Positions 37,201 to 47,685 of a DNA stretch of 64,000 nucleotides are shown here, piece by piece. Both the position numbers and the translations under genes were made by a program. Each line of letters starts with the position of its first letter. The stretch's first letter is position 1. The notes under the pieces were generated by a model. The model saw nothing but the letters and a program-made list of their open reading frames with translations. It was not told the DNA's origin and searched no databases. The stretch is from VAZQ01 sp963721005. GTDB taxonomy: Bacteria > Pseudomonadota > Alphaproteobacteria > Rhizobiales > Xanthobacteraceae. Where the stretch lies: positions 310,001 to 374,000 of the forward strand of contig CAVRHR010000004.1 of NCBI GenBank assembly GCA_963721005.1. The letters are read 5' to 3'.

Positions 37201-37560
37201 TCAAGCGGCGGTTTGTACCGCGGCGGTTTGCACCTGTGCGCTCTCGCGGCCTGCAGTGCATGCTTCCACCAAGCTGACAGGCGTCGCGGGACCTGCGTTT
37301 GCCTCGGCCCCGAATATGCGGCACAGCGCCGCCATGGCGGCCTCGAATTCGTTTGCCGGTGCAGGACGAGAGTCCGCCTGGCTGCGGCAGCTGAGGATGA
37401 AAAAATCGTGTGCAACGTCGGCCGGAACCTCCGCCCGGACCACGCCGTCGCCGCACCTGCGCCGCTCCCACTGGTTGGCGATCACGCGCCTGCGGGCGTC
37501 CGCCGCATCGCAGCCGAATGCCTGCTGAATTTCGTCGAAGCTGAGCCAGACTTGGGCCAT
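37201..37560 (-). CDS. Small hypothetical protein
   Basis: A 119-residue soluble protein starting MAQVWLSFDEIQQAFGCDAADARRRVIANQWERRRC. The first 45 residues have the cadence of a helix-turn-helix/DNA-binding-domain-like helix pair (AADARRRVIANQWERR), but the match is weak. The C-terminus is Ala/Gln-rich. Coding character is supported by third-position GC and a plausible start; there is no clear homolog I can name. It lies alone between ctpA and the deacetylase gene on the same strand, after the ctpA terminator. Confidence 0.55.
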   Translation of the reverse strand: MAQVWLSFDEIQQAFGCDAADARRRVIANQWERRRCGDGVVRAEVPADVAHDFFILSCRSQADSRPAPANEFEAAMAALCRIFGAEANAGPATPVSLVEACTAGRESAQVQTAAVQTAA

Positions 37561-37724
37561 GGATGCCTCCGGACACTTGGTTCCGCTCGCATGTTGCCCT
37601 CCGGTCCTTAACGGCTTCCGGAGCCGTACTGGCGTTTTTCAGGCATGGTAATGAATCCGTCAAAGCGGTCTCGCGGGTTGCGCTCGGCGCCGCGCAAGCC
37701 GCGCCGGGGCTCGGGTCCCAAACG

Positions 37725-37754
37725 CAAAACGGGGCGGCCCGAAGGCCGCCCCGT
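37725..37754 (-). terminator. Rho-independent terminator after ctpA
   Basis: Perfect 11-bp stem ACGGGGCGGCC / GGCCGCCCCGT with a CGAA loop (37729-37754); on the minus strand it is followed by TTTTGCGTTTGG. It lies 30 bases past the ctpA stop and closes the proA-nadD-rsfS-rlmH-envC-ctpA operon. Confidence 0.78.
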
Positions 37755-37784
37755 GGCGCAAATCGAGCGAGCAGGCCGCTCTAT

Positions 37785-39112
<1,328 letters not shown>

Positions 39113-39116
<4 letters not shown>

Positions 39117-40498
39117 CCGCGAACCTTCTCGCCGTCACTTGTCGCCCACCATGGGCCGGGGTCGACGGGTGTCCCGTCCTTGCGAAACTCGACGTAGAGC
39201 ACCGAGCTGGCCTGTCTTGAGCCGGCCGCCAGTGCAGCGGGCACCTGGCCCCCGCCACCGCCCATCACTGCAACGGGCTCGCCCGTCACCACGAACTGCC
39301 CCAGATCGACTGAGATCCGGTCCATCCCGGCCAGGAGCACATGATAGCCGCTGCCGGCATTGAGGATCAAGAGTTGGCCGTAATTGCGGAACGGTCCGGC
39401 ATAAACCACCCAGCCGTCGCACGGGGCGGTGATCTGGGCGCCCGGCCGGGCCGCCACGGTGAGACCCTTCTCGGTGCCGCCAACGCCGTCGGGCGCGCCG
39501 AACTCCTTGATTCGCGCGCCATTGACCGGCAGCGGCAGCCGGCCCTTGGCGCTCGCAAAGGCGATGGCGGGCGCGAGCCGCCCCGGATCGCTCAGCGCGG
39601 CGAAATCCGGCCGCCCTTCGGCAGCCTTCTCCTCCCGTCCGATCCGCGCCGCGAGGCCCGGGTCGAGCTTTGCGATCAGGTCCTTGAGATTGTCCGCCTG
39701 GCGGGCGAGCTCGCCGGCGCGGGCGCGCTCCTGCGCGAGTGCCTGCTCGCTGTCGGCCTGCTGCTTCTGGCGCTGATCGGTCAAGAGGCCCAGGCGCTGG
39801 CGTTCCAGGCCCAGGCCCAGGAGCTCGCGTGCCAATCCGTCGCGTTCGCCGGCGATCTGCGCCCGCAGCGCCGTCAGCTCGGCGAGATCGGCGATCAAGA
39901 GGTCGGCCGCCTGGCGCATCTCCGGCAGCACCGCGCCCAGCATCATGGCGGACCGCAGCGACTGCAAGGCATCCTGCGCCGTGACCATGAGGGCCGGCGG
40001 CGGATGGCGGCCGATGCGCTGCAGCGCCGCCAGCACCTCGGCCATGACGCTGCGCCGCTCCTCCAGGGATTGCCGCAGCATCTGCTCGCGGGCGTCGAGC
40101 GGCTTGAGCCGGTCCTGCGTCGCCGCCACCTCGGTCTCGACCGCGCGAATCCGCGCCGCCGCATCGATCAGCTGTTGATTGAGCTTACGGCGGTCCTCGC
40201 CGATCGCCTCGATCTCGCGCCTGAGCTCGGCTTCGGCCTCGCTCGCCCGTTTCTGCTCGGTGCGGACCGCTTCCAGATCCTGGGCGCCTTTTTTCGCCGT
40301 TTCGAGATCGGGCTGCGGCTTGGCGGGCGTCCCGGGGCTCGCCGGCCGGAACGGCAGATACGGAATTTCGCCGTTCTGCCGCGCCGGCGCCTGTGCGCCT
40401 GCGCTCGCGAGCCCGAGCGCCATGGCCAGCACCGCCAGCAAGGCGACGCCGCAAGCGCGGGTGAGCGGCGTCAAAACCCGTATAGTCGCGGACTGCAT
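39113..40498 (-). CDS. envC: EnvC-like murein hydrolase activator (degenerate M23)
   Basis: A 461-residue periplasmic protein: signal peptide (ending near AGAQA), a long coiled-coil region (about residues 55-300, rich in Glu/Arg/Leu/Gln) and a C-terminal LytM/M23-type domain (GLTVAARPGAQITAPCDGWVVYAGPFRNYGQLLILNAG). The zinc ligands of active M23 peptidases are missing (NAGSGYHVLLAG instead of an HGNGY..YAH-type motif), as in EnvC, which activates amidases rather than cutting peptidoglycan itself. ATG 40498 begins the signal; the frame runs open to 40588. Confidence 0.9.
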
Positions 40499-40591
40499 CA
40501 AAGCCAGCCCAATCCAAATCCAGCCCCAGACCCGACTAGATACTCCGATTCGCGCCGTATTGCGGCCGCCGACGCGATCGCCGACCAACGA

Positions 40592-41074
40592 TCATGCCCG
40601 ATGATAGGGGTGTCCGCCCAGAATCGTCACCGCCCGGTAGAGCTGCTCCAGCAGCATGATCCGCACCAGCTGATGCGGCCAGGTGAAGGCGCCGAACGCC
40701 AGCGCCAGATCGGCCTTGTCGCGCAGGCTGGGCGCCAAGCCGTCGGCGCCGCCCAGGATGAACACGAGCGCCGGCCGGTCGGCGGCCCGCCACTCCTGCA
40801 GGCGGCCCGCGAAGGCGGCGCTGTTCATGGCCGCGCCGCGCTCGTCCAGGATCACCGTGACGGCGCGCTCCGGGATGACGTTGGCGATGGCGATCGATTC
40901 CTCGAGCATGCGCCGCTCGACATTGTCGGCGCGGCTCTCCTTGATCTCGACCACGTCGAAGGCCTGCAGGCCGAGCTTGCGGCCGAAATCGACCGCCCGC
41001 TTGCGATAGCGCTCGGCCAGCTCGCGCTCCGGACCCTGCTTCAAGCGACCGATCGCGGCGATCAGGATGCGCAT
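40592..41074 (-). CDS. rlmH: 23S rRNA (pseudouridine-1915-N3)-methyltransferase
   Basis: A 160-residue SPOUT-class methyltransferase acting on helix 69 of 23S rRNA in assembled ribosomes. Family blocks: ILIAAIGRLKQGPERELAERYRKR, ILDERGAAMNSAAFAGRL, FILGGADGLAPSLRDKADLALAFGAFTWPHQLVRIMLLEQLYRA and the C-terminal GHPYHR. Length is typical. It lies 22 bases after rsfS. Confidence 0.96.
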   Translation of the reverse strand: MRILIAAIGRLKQGPERELAERYRKRAVDFGRKLGLQAFDVVEIKESRADNVERRMLEESIAIANVIPERAVTVILDERGAAMNSAAFAGRLQEWRAADRPALVFILGGADGLAPSLRDKADLALAFGAFTWPHQLVRIMLLEQLYRAVTILGGHPYHRA

Positions 41075-41096
41075 GCGCCGCCCGCGGGGCTCGCGC

Positions 41097-41555
41097 TCAA
41101 TTGGCCTGCCGGCGCAACGCCTGGCCGGGCGCCCACATGTTCTCGAGATTGTAGAAGGTGCGCACTTCGGGACGGAACACGTGGACGATCACGTCGCCGG
41201 CGTCGATCAGCACCCAGTCGCAATTCGGCATGCCTTCGACCCGCACATTGCGCAGGCCGGCCGCGGCCAGATCCTTGAGCAGATGATCCGCGATGGCGCC
41301 GACCTGGCGATTAGACCGGCCCGAGGTCACCACCATGGCGTCCGCGATGGTGGTCTTGCCGGCGAGATCGATGGTGACGGTATCCTCGGCCTTCATGTCG
41401 TCGATACGGGCGAGGACGAGGCGAAGAGTCTCCTTGGCGTCAGGACGCACCTTGGCGACTTTTTCGGGGGCGCGACGGGCGCGAGCCCGGGGGATTGCAG
41501 ATGTGGGCAGGGGGCCTTTCCTTTCAATGGCGATTGCCGCGCCTAACATAGGCAT
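41097..41555 (-). CDS. rsfS: Ribosomal silencing factor RsfS
   Basis: A 152-residue protein that binds uL14 on the 50S subunit and blocks subunit joining in starvation. The conserved domain covers residues ~45-140 (VLARIDDMKAEDTVTIDLAGKTTIADAMVVTSGRSNRQVGAIAD, GDVIVHVFRPEVRTFYNLE..W). The N-terminal 40 residues are an Arg/Ala-rich extension. Placed between nadD and rlmH as in most bacteria. Confidence 0.95.
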   Translation of the reverse strand: MPMLGAAIAIERKGPLPTSAIPRARARRAPEKVAKVRPDAKETLRLVLARIDDMKAEDTVTIDLAGKTTIADAMVVTSGRSNRQVGAIADHLLKDLAAAGLRNVRVEGMPNCDWVLIDAGDVIVHVFRPEVRTFYNLENMWAPGQALRRQAN

Positions 41556-41622
41556 GGCGGGTCAACGGTTTCAACCTTTCGCAGTTCCGCAATCCTTAAT
41601 ATGCGCGATTTGGGCGTCTCAA

Positions 41623-42276
41623 TCATGACGACGTCTGCGGCGGGTTCGCACGGGCCGCCCGCAATGCGGTCGAGGACAGCGGCGATTTGAGGCCATGAAG
41701 GTAAATCCAGGCCGGCGGGCGGCGATCCGCCAGCACCCAGGCTTGCCCATCCGGCAGCCGGTAGCGCGCGAGCGCCTGTCCGGCCAGGCCCGCGGTGGCG
41801 TAGAGGCTCGGCCCCAGACGGTCGATCACCGCGATCGGCACCATGGCGGCGATGTCGCGCCACTTCTGCCAACGGGGAAAGCTGCGCAGGTTGTCGGCCC
41901 CCATGATCCAGACGAAGCGCACCCCCGGGCAGCGGGCCAGGAGGTAGCGCAGGGTGTCATGGGTGTAGTGCGCCCCGATCGCCGCCTCGAAGCCGGTAAC
42001 GCAGATGCCAGGGTGGTGCGCCAGCGCCCGGGCGGCCGCGATGCGCTGCGGCAACGGCGCCAGGCCGTGGCTGTCCTTGAGCGGATTGCCCGGCGTCACC
42101 AGCCACCAGACCCGGGCGAGGTCGAGCCGCTTCATGGCGATCAGGCTGGCGGCCCGATGGGCCGCATGGGGCGGATCGAAGCTGCCGCCGAACAGGCCGA
42201 TCCGCATGCCGGGGGCATGGGGCGGGATGCGCAAGCTGTTGCCTGCCGCGCCTGCTGGGCCGCCCTGATCCGTCAA
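41623..42276 (-). CDS. nadD: Nicotinate-nucleotide adenylyltransferase
   Basis: A 217-residue nucleotidyltransferase forming nicotinate adenine dinucleotide for NAD synthesis. It has the phosphate-binding GLFGGSFDPPHAAHRAAS, the central MGADNLRSFPRWQKW and the C-terminal PLSSTALRAAR (ISST.IR-type) motif. The first 23 residues precede the usual start MRIGLFGG; ATG 42276 is kept since such extensions are common in Hyphomicrobiales, but Met24 could be the start. Located 40 bases after proA. Confidence 0.95.
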   Translation of the reverse strand: MTDQGGPAGAAGNSLRIPPHAPGMRIGLFGGSFDPPHAAHRAASLIAMKRLDLARVWWLVTPGNPLKDSHGLAPLPQRIAAARALAHHPGICVTGFEAAIGAHYTHDTLRYLLARCPGVRFVWIMGADNLRSFPRWQKWRDIAAMVPIAVIDRLGPSLYATAGLAGQALARYRLPDGQAWVLADRRPPAWIYLHGLKSPLSSTALRAARANPPQTSS

Positions 42277-42316
42277 TGCCGGGACCCGATGCTGGAGGCG
42301 CAGCCCGTGGCGCCGC

Positions 42317-43609
42317 TCACGGCCTGATCTGCCCGGACCCGCGCACGCGGTATTTGAAGGTAGTGAGCTGCTCTACCCCGACCGGGCCGCGCGCGTGGAA
42401 GCGGCCGGTCGCGATCCCGATCTCGGCCCCGAAGCCGAACTCGCCGCCGTCGGCGAACTGGGTCGAGGCATTGTGGAGCACGATCGCCGAATCGACCTCG
42501 CTCAGGAATTTCTCCGCCGCCGCTTGGTCGGCGGTGACGATGGCGTCGGTGTGGTGCGAGCCGTAGCGCTCCACATGGGCGATCGCGCCCTCCACCCCAT
42601 CTACCAGCTTGGCCGCGATGATGGCGTCGAGATATTCGGTCGACCAGTCCGCTTCGCTCGCCGGCTTCACCCGCCGGTCGACCGCCTGCACGGCCGGATC
42701 GCCGCGCACCTCGCAGCCGGCCGCGAGCAGCATGTCGATCAAGGGCGCCAGATGGGTGGCCGCGCCGGCGCGGTCGACCAGCAAGGTCTCGGCCGCCCCG
42801 CACACGCCGGTGCGGCGCATCTTGGCGTTGAGCACGATCGATTTGGCCATGTCCGGCGCCGCCGCCTGGTCCACATAGACATGGCAGACGCCCTCCAGGT
42901 GTGCGAACACCGGCACCCGCGCCTCCGCCTGCACGCGTGCCACCAGATCCTTGCCGCCGCGCGGCACGATCACGTCGACGGCGCCATCGAGGCCGCCCAG
43001 CATCAGACCGACCGCCGCGCGATCGCGGACCGGTACCAGGGCGATGGCTGCCTCCGGCAGGCCGGCTTGCCGCAGCCCTTGCGCCAGCGCCGCGCGGATG
43101 GCGCGATTGGAGCGCTGGCTCTCCGAGCCGCCGCGCAGGATCGCCGCATTGCCGGCCTTGAGGCACAGCACCCCGGCATCGGCGGTGACGTTGGGGCGGC
43201 TCTCGTAGATGATGCCGACCACGCCGAGCGGCACCCGCACCCGCTCGATGGTCATGCCATTGGGCCGTGTCCAGCTCGCCATCACGGTGCCGACCGGATC
43301 GTTCAGGTCGCGCACCACCTCGACCCCGGCCGCCATTGCGGCGACGCGCTTTTGATCGAGCGCCAGCCGGTCCAGAAACGCCGCGGTCGCGCCGCCCGCC
43401 TTGGCCTCGGCCAGGTCCTCGGCATTGGCGGCGAGAATCTGGCTCTCGGTGGCCCGGATGGCTTGCGCCATCGCGGCCAGCGCCGCGTTCTTCTGCGGCG
43501 CCAGCGCCAGCGCCAGCACGCGCGCGGCGCCCTTGGCCTCGCGGCCGATCTCGCGCATCAACCCGGCGATGTCGGGCGTGCCTTCGATGGTCTTGAACGG
43601 TGCGGTCAT
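42317..43609 (-). CDS. proA: Gamma-glutamyl phosphate reductase
   Basis: A 430-residue NADPH-dependent aldehyde-dehydrogenase-fold enzyme, second step of proline synthesis. The catalytic Cys is in RTGVCGAAETLLV; other blocks are PLGVVGIIYESRPNVTADAG, CLKAGNAAILRGGSES and the C-terminal HNASTQFADGGEFGFGAEIGIATGRFHARGPVG. ATG 43609 gives the family start; 43636 is in frame upstream. First gene of the minus-strand operon ending at the ctpA terminator. Its usual partner proB is not in the window. Confidence 0.96.
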   Translation of the reverse strand: MTAPFKTIEGTPDIAGLMREIGREAKGAARVLALALAPQKNAALAAMAQAIRATESQILAANAEDLAEAKAGGATAAFLDRLALDQKRVAAMAAGVEVVRDLNDPVGTVMASWTRPNGMTIERVRVPLGVVGIIYESRPNVTADAGVLCLKAGNAAILRGGSESQRSNRAIRAALAQGLRQAGLPEAAIALVPVRDRAAVGLMLGGLDGAVDVIVPRGGKDLVARVQAEARVPVFAHLEGVCHVYVDQAAAPDMAKSIVLNAKMRRTGVCGAAETLLVDRAGAATHLAPLIDMLLAAGCEVRGDPAVQAVDRRVKPASEADWSTEYLDAIIAAKLVDGVEGAIAHVERYGSHHTDAIVTADQAAAEKFLSEVDSAIVLHNASTQFADGGEFGFGAEIGIATGRFHARGPVGVEQLTTFKYRVRGSGQIRP

Positions 43610-43768
43610 GGCTTTGGTCCGGGCGCTTCCTACCATGTTCGGCGCAGCTTCGCGAGCCGGCCGGCCGTGTTGCCGGCGGCCGTCCCCCCATGTAAGGAGG
43701 CCCGATCAAGTCGCCAATGGCGCCGGTTCGGGGCGGCCGTAACTGTCAATCTCGGGGATGATCGAGCC

Positions 43769-44518
43769 ATGAAGCTGAAAGACAGGATCGCGGTGGTCAC
43801 CGGCGCTGGCCGCAATATTGGCGAGGCGGTCGCCCAGCTGTTCGCCGCCGAAGGCGCCAAGGTCGCAGTCGTGGATCTGGATCGCGCGCGCGGCGAGCGC
43901 GTCGCCGCGGCGATCACCGCCGCCGGCGGCACCGCCGCGGCCTTCGTCACTGATGTATCGAAGGCCGGCGAGGTGGCGGCGCTGGTCAAGGGCGTGGTGG
44001 CGCGCTTCGGCCGCATCGACATCCTGGTCAACAACGTGGCGGTCTCCGACAACAAGAGCATCCTGGAGATCACCGAGGAGGATTGGGACCGGGTCATGAA
44101 CGTGACCCTCAAGAGCCAGTTCCTGATGTCCAAGCAGGTGGCGCACCAGATGATCGCGCAGGGCGGCGGCGGCAACATCCTCAATGTCGGCTCCACGTCA
44201 GGCTGGCAGGGCCGCCGCCGCGCCATCGCGTACTCGGCCGCCAAAGGGGCGATCGCCAATTTCACCCGGGCGCTGGCGGTGCAGCTCGCGCCCCACAACA
44301 TCCGGGTCAACGCCATCGTGCCCAACAAGATCGGCTCGCCGGTCGGCCGCGAGGAGTTCGATCCCACCCGCCCGGTCGAGAACATGCTCAAGCGCCCCGG
44401 CCAGCCCGACGAGGCCGCCCGGGCCATCCTGTTCCTGGTGAGCGACGATTCCTCGTTCATCATCGGCGAGAATCTGTTCGTCGACGGCGGCACCATGGCG
44501 ATGGATCATACGTCTTAG
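43769..44518 (+). CDS. Short-chain dehydrogenase/reductase (SDR)
   Basis: A 249-residue NAD(P)-dependent oxidoreductase of the classical SDR type. Cofactor motif TGAGRNIGEAV, adenine-site Asp in VAVVDLDRA (favouring NAD), NNVAV in place of NNAG, catalytic Ser in NVGSTSGWQG, YSAAK with the Tyr-Lys pair, and the C-terminal GENLFVDGG. Start ATG 43769. It is divergent from proA and followed by a family G repeat. Resembles 3-oxoacyl-ACP-reductase/gluconate-dehydrogenase-like members; substrate unknown. Confidence 0.9.
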   Translation: MKLKDRIAVVTGAGRNIGEAVAQLFAAEGAKVAVVDLDRARGERVAAAITAAGGTAAAFVTDVSKAGEVAALVKGVVARFGRIDILVNNVAVSDNKSILEITEEDWDRVMNVTLKSQFLMSKQVAHQMIAQGGGGNILNVGSTSGWQGRRRAIAYSAAKGAIANFTRALAVQLAPHNIRVNAIVPNKIGSPVGREEFDPTRPVENMLKRPGQPDEAARAILFLVSDDSSFIIGENLFVDGGTMAMDHTS

Positions 44519-44551
44519 ATGTTTGGCTTCCGACGACAGGACCCCACCGGT

Positions 44552-44663
44552 GTCATCGTCCGCGAAGGCGGACGACCCAGTAACCACTGAACTATCATTG
44601 GTCAGCAGAGGTGCTTCACGGAAAGCGCGCGGATTACTGGATGCCCGCCTTCGCGGGCATGAC
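44552..44663. repeat. Repeat family G copy 1
   Basis: GTCATCGTCCGCGAAGGCGGACGA at one end and ATGCCCGCCTTCGCGGGCATGAC at the other, each a hairpin. A copy in opposite orientation is at 50559-50655. It lies between the converging SDR and GDSL genes. Confidence 0.7.
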
Positions 44664-44706
44664 ACCGAGGGGTTTGGCCGCGGCCGCATGGATGGAATAA
44701 ACGCGC

Positions 44707-45294
44707 TCAGCCCAACCAAGCCCGCCATTCCGGCCAGTCATTCACCAGCGCCGCGAGCGCTTCGTAGCCACCCCGGCCCGGATGCGCGCCGTCGCCTTGG
44801 GCGATCTCGCGCATCCACGTTGACGATGCCTCGAGCCGATCAAACACATCGAGAAATGGAACGCCGAGCTCGCGGCAGGCGGCGCTCAAGGCCGGGATGA
44901 GCTCCCGCACGCGCGCGTTGACGTCAGCCTCGGCAATCGGCGTCGGGCCGATCATGAGCGCGGGTGCGCAGGCCGCCGCAGCATTCAATATGGCCCGCGC
45001 ATTTGCAATTGTTTGTGCCGGCGGCACCCTGCACGCTCCGCTTTCGAGAACGCAGTCGTTGACGCCGAACGAGAACACCAGGCGGCGCGCATGCTCGGCC
45101 GGCAGGCGAAGCTCCGCCTCCCGGCGCCAGCGCCCCAGAATGTCGGCGCTGGTGTCGCGCCGAATTCCCAGATTGTAGCTGGTCACGTCGACGCCGCGTT
45201 GCCGCGCGGCCACGCAAACGCGGCCGACCCAGCCGAGGCAATCGGGATCGCCGGTGCCGTTGACGATGCTGTCGCCGAAGAAGCAGATTCGCAT
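44707..45294 (-). CDS. GDSL/SGNH-family esterase
   Basis: A 195-residue SGNH hydrolase. Block I is FFGDSIVNGTGD with the nucleophilic Ser, block II the Gly in YNLGIRRDTS, block III GVNDCV with the oxyanion Asn, and block V DGAHPGRGGYEAL with Asp and His. No signal peptide, so cytoplasmic. ATG 45294 directly begins MRICFFGD; the frame runs open to 45366. Likely acts on small esters or acyl groups. Single gene between repeats. Confidence 0.87.
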   Translation of the reverse strand: MRICFFGDSIVNGTGDPDCLGWVGRVCVAARQRGVDVTSYNLGIRRDTSADILGRWRREAELRLPAEHARRLVFSFGVNDCVLESGACRVPPAQTIANARAILNAAAACAPALMIGPTPIAEADVNARVRELIPALSAACRELGVPFLDVFDRLEASSTWMREIAQGDGAHPGRGGYEALAALVNDWPEWRAWLG

Positions 45295-45392
45295 GTTCTT
45301 GGTCTGCGATGGTGGTGTGCGTGGCGTTGCCGCTCGCGCAGTCGTCCCTGCGAAAGCAGGGACCATACTCCGTGCCCTATCGATCAGCTGCC

Positions 45393-45425
45393 ATAGCCCG
45401 TCGAAGACGGGCGTAAACGCCCTGG
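45393..45425 (-). repeat. Repeat family B copy 5
   Basis: ATAGCCCGTCGAAGACGGGC followed by GTAAACGCCCTGG, between the GDSL and dehydrogenase genes, next to a TCCCGGCTCTTCGGCCGGGA hairpin. Confidence 0.65.
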
Positions 45426-45486
45426 TGGTATGGGTCCCGGCTCTTCGGCCGGGACGACCGAGGATTTGTGGGTGGAATCAACAACG

Positions 45487-46335
45487 TTACTGCGTCTTCG
45501 TCCGCTTGCTCCCGGTCCAGTCCGGCGGGTTGGCGGCCTTGATGCGGCGGGCTTCCTTGACCAGCTCCTTGACGGCGCCGGTGACCGGCAGCGACAGGCC
45601 GGATTTGTCGGTCATCTCGGCCACCACCTGCATATCCTTGAGCGCCCAGGTGAAGGTGATCATGTCCCAGTCGCTCAGCGCAGCCGAGGCGCCGGAGCTG
45701 ATCTGCAGGGCGTCGCGCAGCTTGACCAGATCGATGCCGGTGGTCTCGGCCAGCCGCCCGGCCTCGATCAGCCCGACCGAGTTGATCCACAGCAGCAGGT
45801 TGTTCATGGTCTTGCCGACCTGGCCGTGGCCGACCTCGCCCAGGTGCGCATAGTCGGAGCAGAAGCAGCCGTAGACGGCCCGGCCGCGCTCCACCACATC
45901 GGGCTTGCCGCCCACCATGGCGAGCAAGGTGCCTTCGTCGGCCGCCCAGCGGCCGCGGCAGATCGGGGCATCCAGCACGCCGATGCCTTTGGGCGCCGCG
46001 GCCTTGTCGATCGCCTGCACGGTGTGGGGCGAGACCGTCGAGGAGATCGCGATGATGGCGCCTTTGGGGAGATTGGCGATGAGGCCATCGGGCCCGTGCG
46101 CCACGGCATTGACCTCGTCCGTATAGCCGACGCCGAGAATGACGAAATCGGCCGCGCGGGCGAGCCGCGCCGGCGAATCCGCGGTGGCGGCGCCGGCTTC
46201 GCGCGCCTTGGCGAGCTGCGCCTGATCGAGATCGCAGGCCGTCACCGCATAGCCGTGCTTGACCAGGTGCTTGAGCATGGCGAGCCCCATCCGCCCGACC
46301 CCGACGATGCCGATCCGCTCCTTGGCTGCGTCCAT
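45487..46335 (-). CDS. 3-hydroxyisobutyrate-dehydrogenase-family oxidoreductase
   Basis: A 282-residue beta-hydroxyacid dehydrogenase. N-terminal Rossmann motif GIVGVGRMGLAM, substrate-site segment DAPICRGRWAADEGTLLAMVGG (in place of DAPVSGG), and catalytic Lys in GHGQVGKTMNNLL, followed by the all-helical C-terminal domain. Cytoplasmic. The altered DAPICRGRW block suggests a substrate other than 3-hydroxyisobutyrate. It is 56 bases downstream of the ferredoxin-reductase gene on the same strand. Confidence 0.88.
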   Translation of the reverse strand: MDAAKERIGIVGVGRMGLAMLKHLVKHGYAVTACDLDQAQLAKAREAGAATADSPARLARAADFVILGVGYTDEVNAVAHGPDGLIANLPKGAIIAISSTVSPHTVQAIDKAAAPKGIGVLDAPICRGRWAADEGTLLAMVGGKPDVVERGRAVYGCFCSDYAHLGEVGHGQVGKTMNNLLLWINSVGLIEAGRLAETTGIDLVKLRDALQISSGASAALSDWDMITFTWALKDMQVVAEMTDKSGLSLPVTGAVKELVKEARRIKAANPPDWTGSKRTKTQ

Positions 46336-46391
46336 TTGAGCCTCTCTGGTTTGATTGGTGGGCGATCAGGTGGGCCGCACCTGATCCTGCG

Positions 46392-47618
46392 TTACGCCTT
46401 GGCCTTGAGGAGCGCGGCGAGCGGCTTGGCCGGGTCGGCGAGATCGGCCGCATCGACCGGCACGCGGCGCTCGATCAGGCGACGCGCCACCGCGATGTCG
46501 CGCTGCGCATTGATGCCCAGCACATAGCCGACCCGATCGCCGGCGAGATCGAACCGCAGCATGGCGTTGGGCCCGATCTGCCGGCGCACCTGGACGCTCG
46601 GCGCCGCCAGCGGCCAGCCCATGCCCTGGATGTAGAGATCGTATTGCTCCGACCAGAACGAGGGCGTGGTGTTGTAGGTCGCCTCGCCGCCCGCGGCATT
46701 GCGGCCCGCCACCGCGCCGTGCTCCTGCGCGTGACGCCAGTTCTCCAGCCGCACCGGGCCGCCGGGCCCGGGAAAGCGCGTGCAATCGCCCGCCGCCAGG
46801 ATGCTGCGATCCGAGGTGAAGCAATGATCGTCGACCAAGATGCCGTCCTGCGTGTCGAGGCCGGCCGCCTTGGCGAGCCGGTCGTCCGGGACGACCCCGG
46901 TCCCGACCACCACCAGGCCGGCGGCGAAAGTGTCGCCCGGCGTTTCGACCGCGATGCGGCCATCCGGCAGCGCGTGCGTTCCGGTGATGGCGGTGCCGAG
47001 ATGAATGTCGACCCCGCGCGCGGCGTGGTGCGCCTGGATGAGCCCTGAGGTTTCCGCATCGCAGACGCGGCCCAGGATGCGCGGCGCGAGCTCGAGCACG
47101 GTGGTCTTGATGCCGAGCTCGGCCGCCGAGGCCGCCACCTCGAGGCCGATCAGCCCGGCTCCGACCACGACCAGGTCGCGGCTGCGCGCCAGCTCCTCGC
47201 GCAGCGCCAGCGCCTCGCCGTGGTGGCGCAGGTAGTGGATGCGCGGCTGTCCGGGCGGAAACATCGGCAGCACTCGGTTGATCGAGCCGGTCGCCAGCAC
47301 CAACGCGTCATAGGGGATGCGCTCGCCCGCCTCCGTCAGCACGGCGCGCGCGCCGCGGTCGACGGCGGCGCCGCGCGCGCCCGGCTTGAGCGTGATCCCG
47401 TGTCCCGCGACCCCGCCCGGGCCGGCAATCGGGGCCTCGTGCGGCTTGGCCTTGCCGGTCAGCACCGCCTTCGAGAGCGGCGGCTTCTCGTAGGGCTCGC
47501 AGAGCTCGTCGGTGAGGAGGAGGATGTCGGCCGACGGGTCCTGCTGCCGGGCCCCGAGCGCGGCTCCCACTCCCGCCGGGCCGGCCCCGACGATGACGAT
47601 CCTGCGGGCGGTGCTCAT
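46392..47618 (-). CDS. FAD-dependent ferredoxin reductase (Rieske/oxygenase electron-transfer type)
   Basis: A 408-residue NAD(P)H:ferredoxin-type oxidoreductase. FAD motif VIVGAGPAGVGAALGAR, the PYEKPPLSK block typical of oxygenase reductases (as in rhodocoxin/BphA4-like proteins), LVLATGS, the NAD motif VVVGAGLIGLEVAASAAELG, and the FAD-closing ILAAGDCTRF with WRHAQEHG. It most likely passes electrons to the Rieske ferredoxin encoded at 48372. No terminal oxygenase is visible in the window. Confidence 0.9.
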   Translation of the reverse strand: MSTARRIVIVGAGPAGVGAALGARQQDPSADILLLTDELCEPYEKPPLSKAVLTGKAKPHEAPIAGPGGVAGHGITLKPGARGAAVDRGARAVLTEAGERIPYDALVLATGSINRVLPMFPPGQPRIHYLRHHGEALALREELARSRDLVVVGAGLIGLEVAASAAELGIKTTVLELAPRILGRVCDAETSGLIQAHHAARGVDIHLGTAITGTHALPDGRIAVETPGDTFAAGLVVVGTGVVPDDRLAKAAGLDTQDGILVDDHCFTSDRSILAAGDCTRFPGPGGPVRLENWRHAQEHGAVAGRNAAGGEATYNTTPSFWSEQYDLYIQGMGWPLAAPSVQVRRQIGPNAMLRFDLAGDRVGYVLGINAQRDIAVARRLIERRVPVDAADLADPAKPLAALLKAKA

Positions 47619-47685
47619 CGCGCGGGTTGGCTCGTTCGGTCAGTGATGGAATGATCCTGGACGGCCGGGCGGCCGCGCTTGGCGT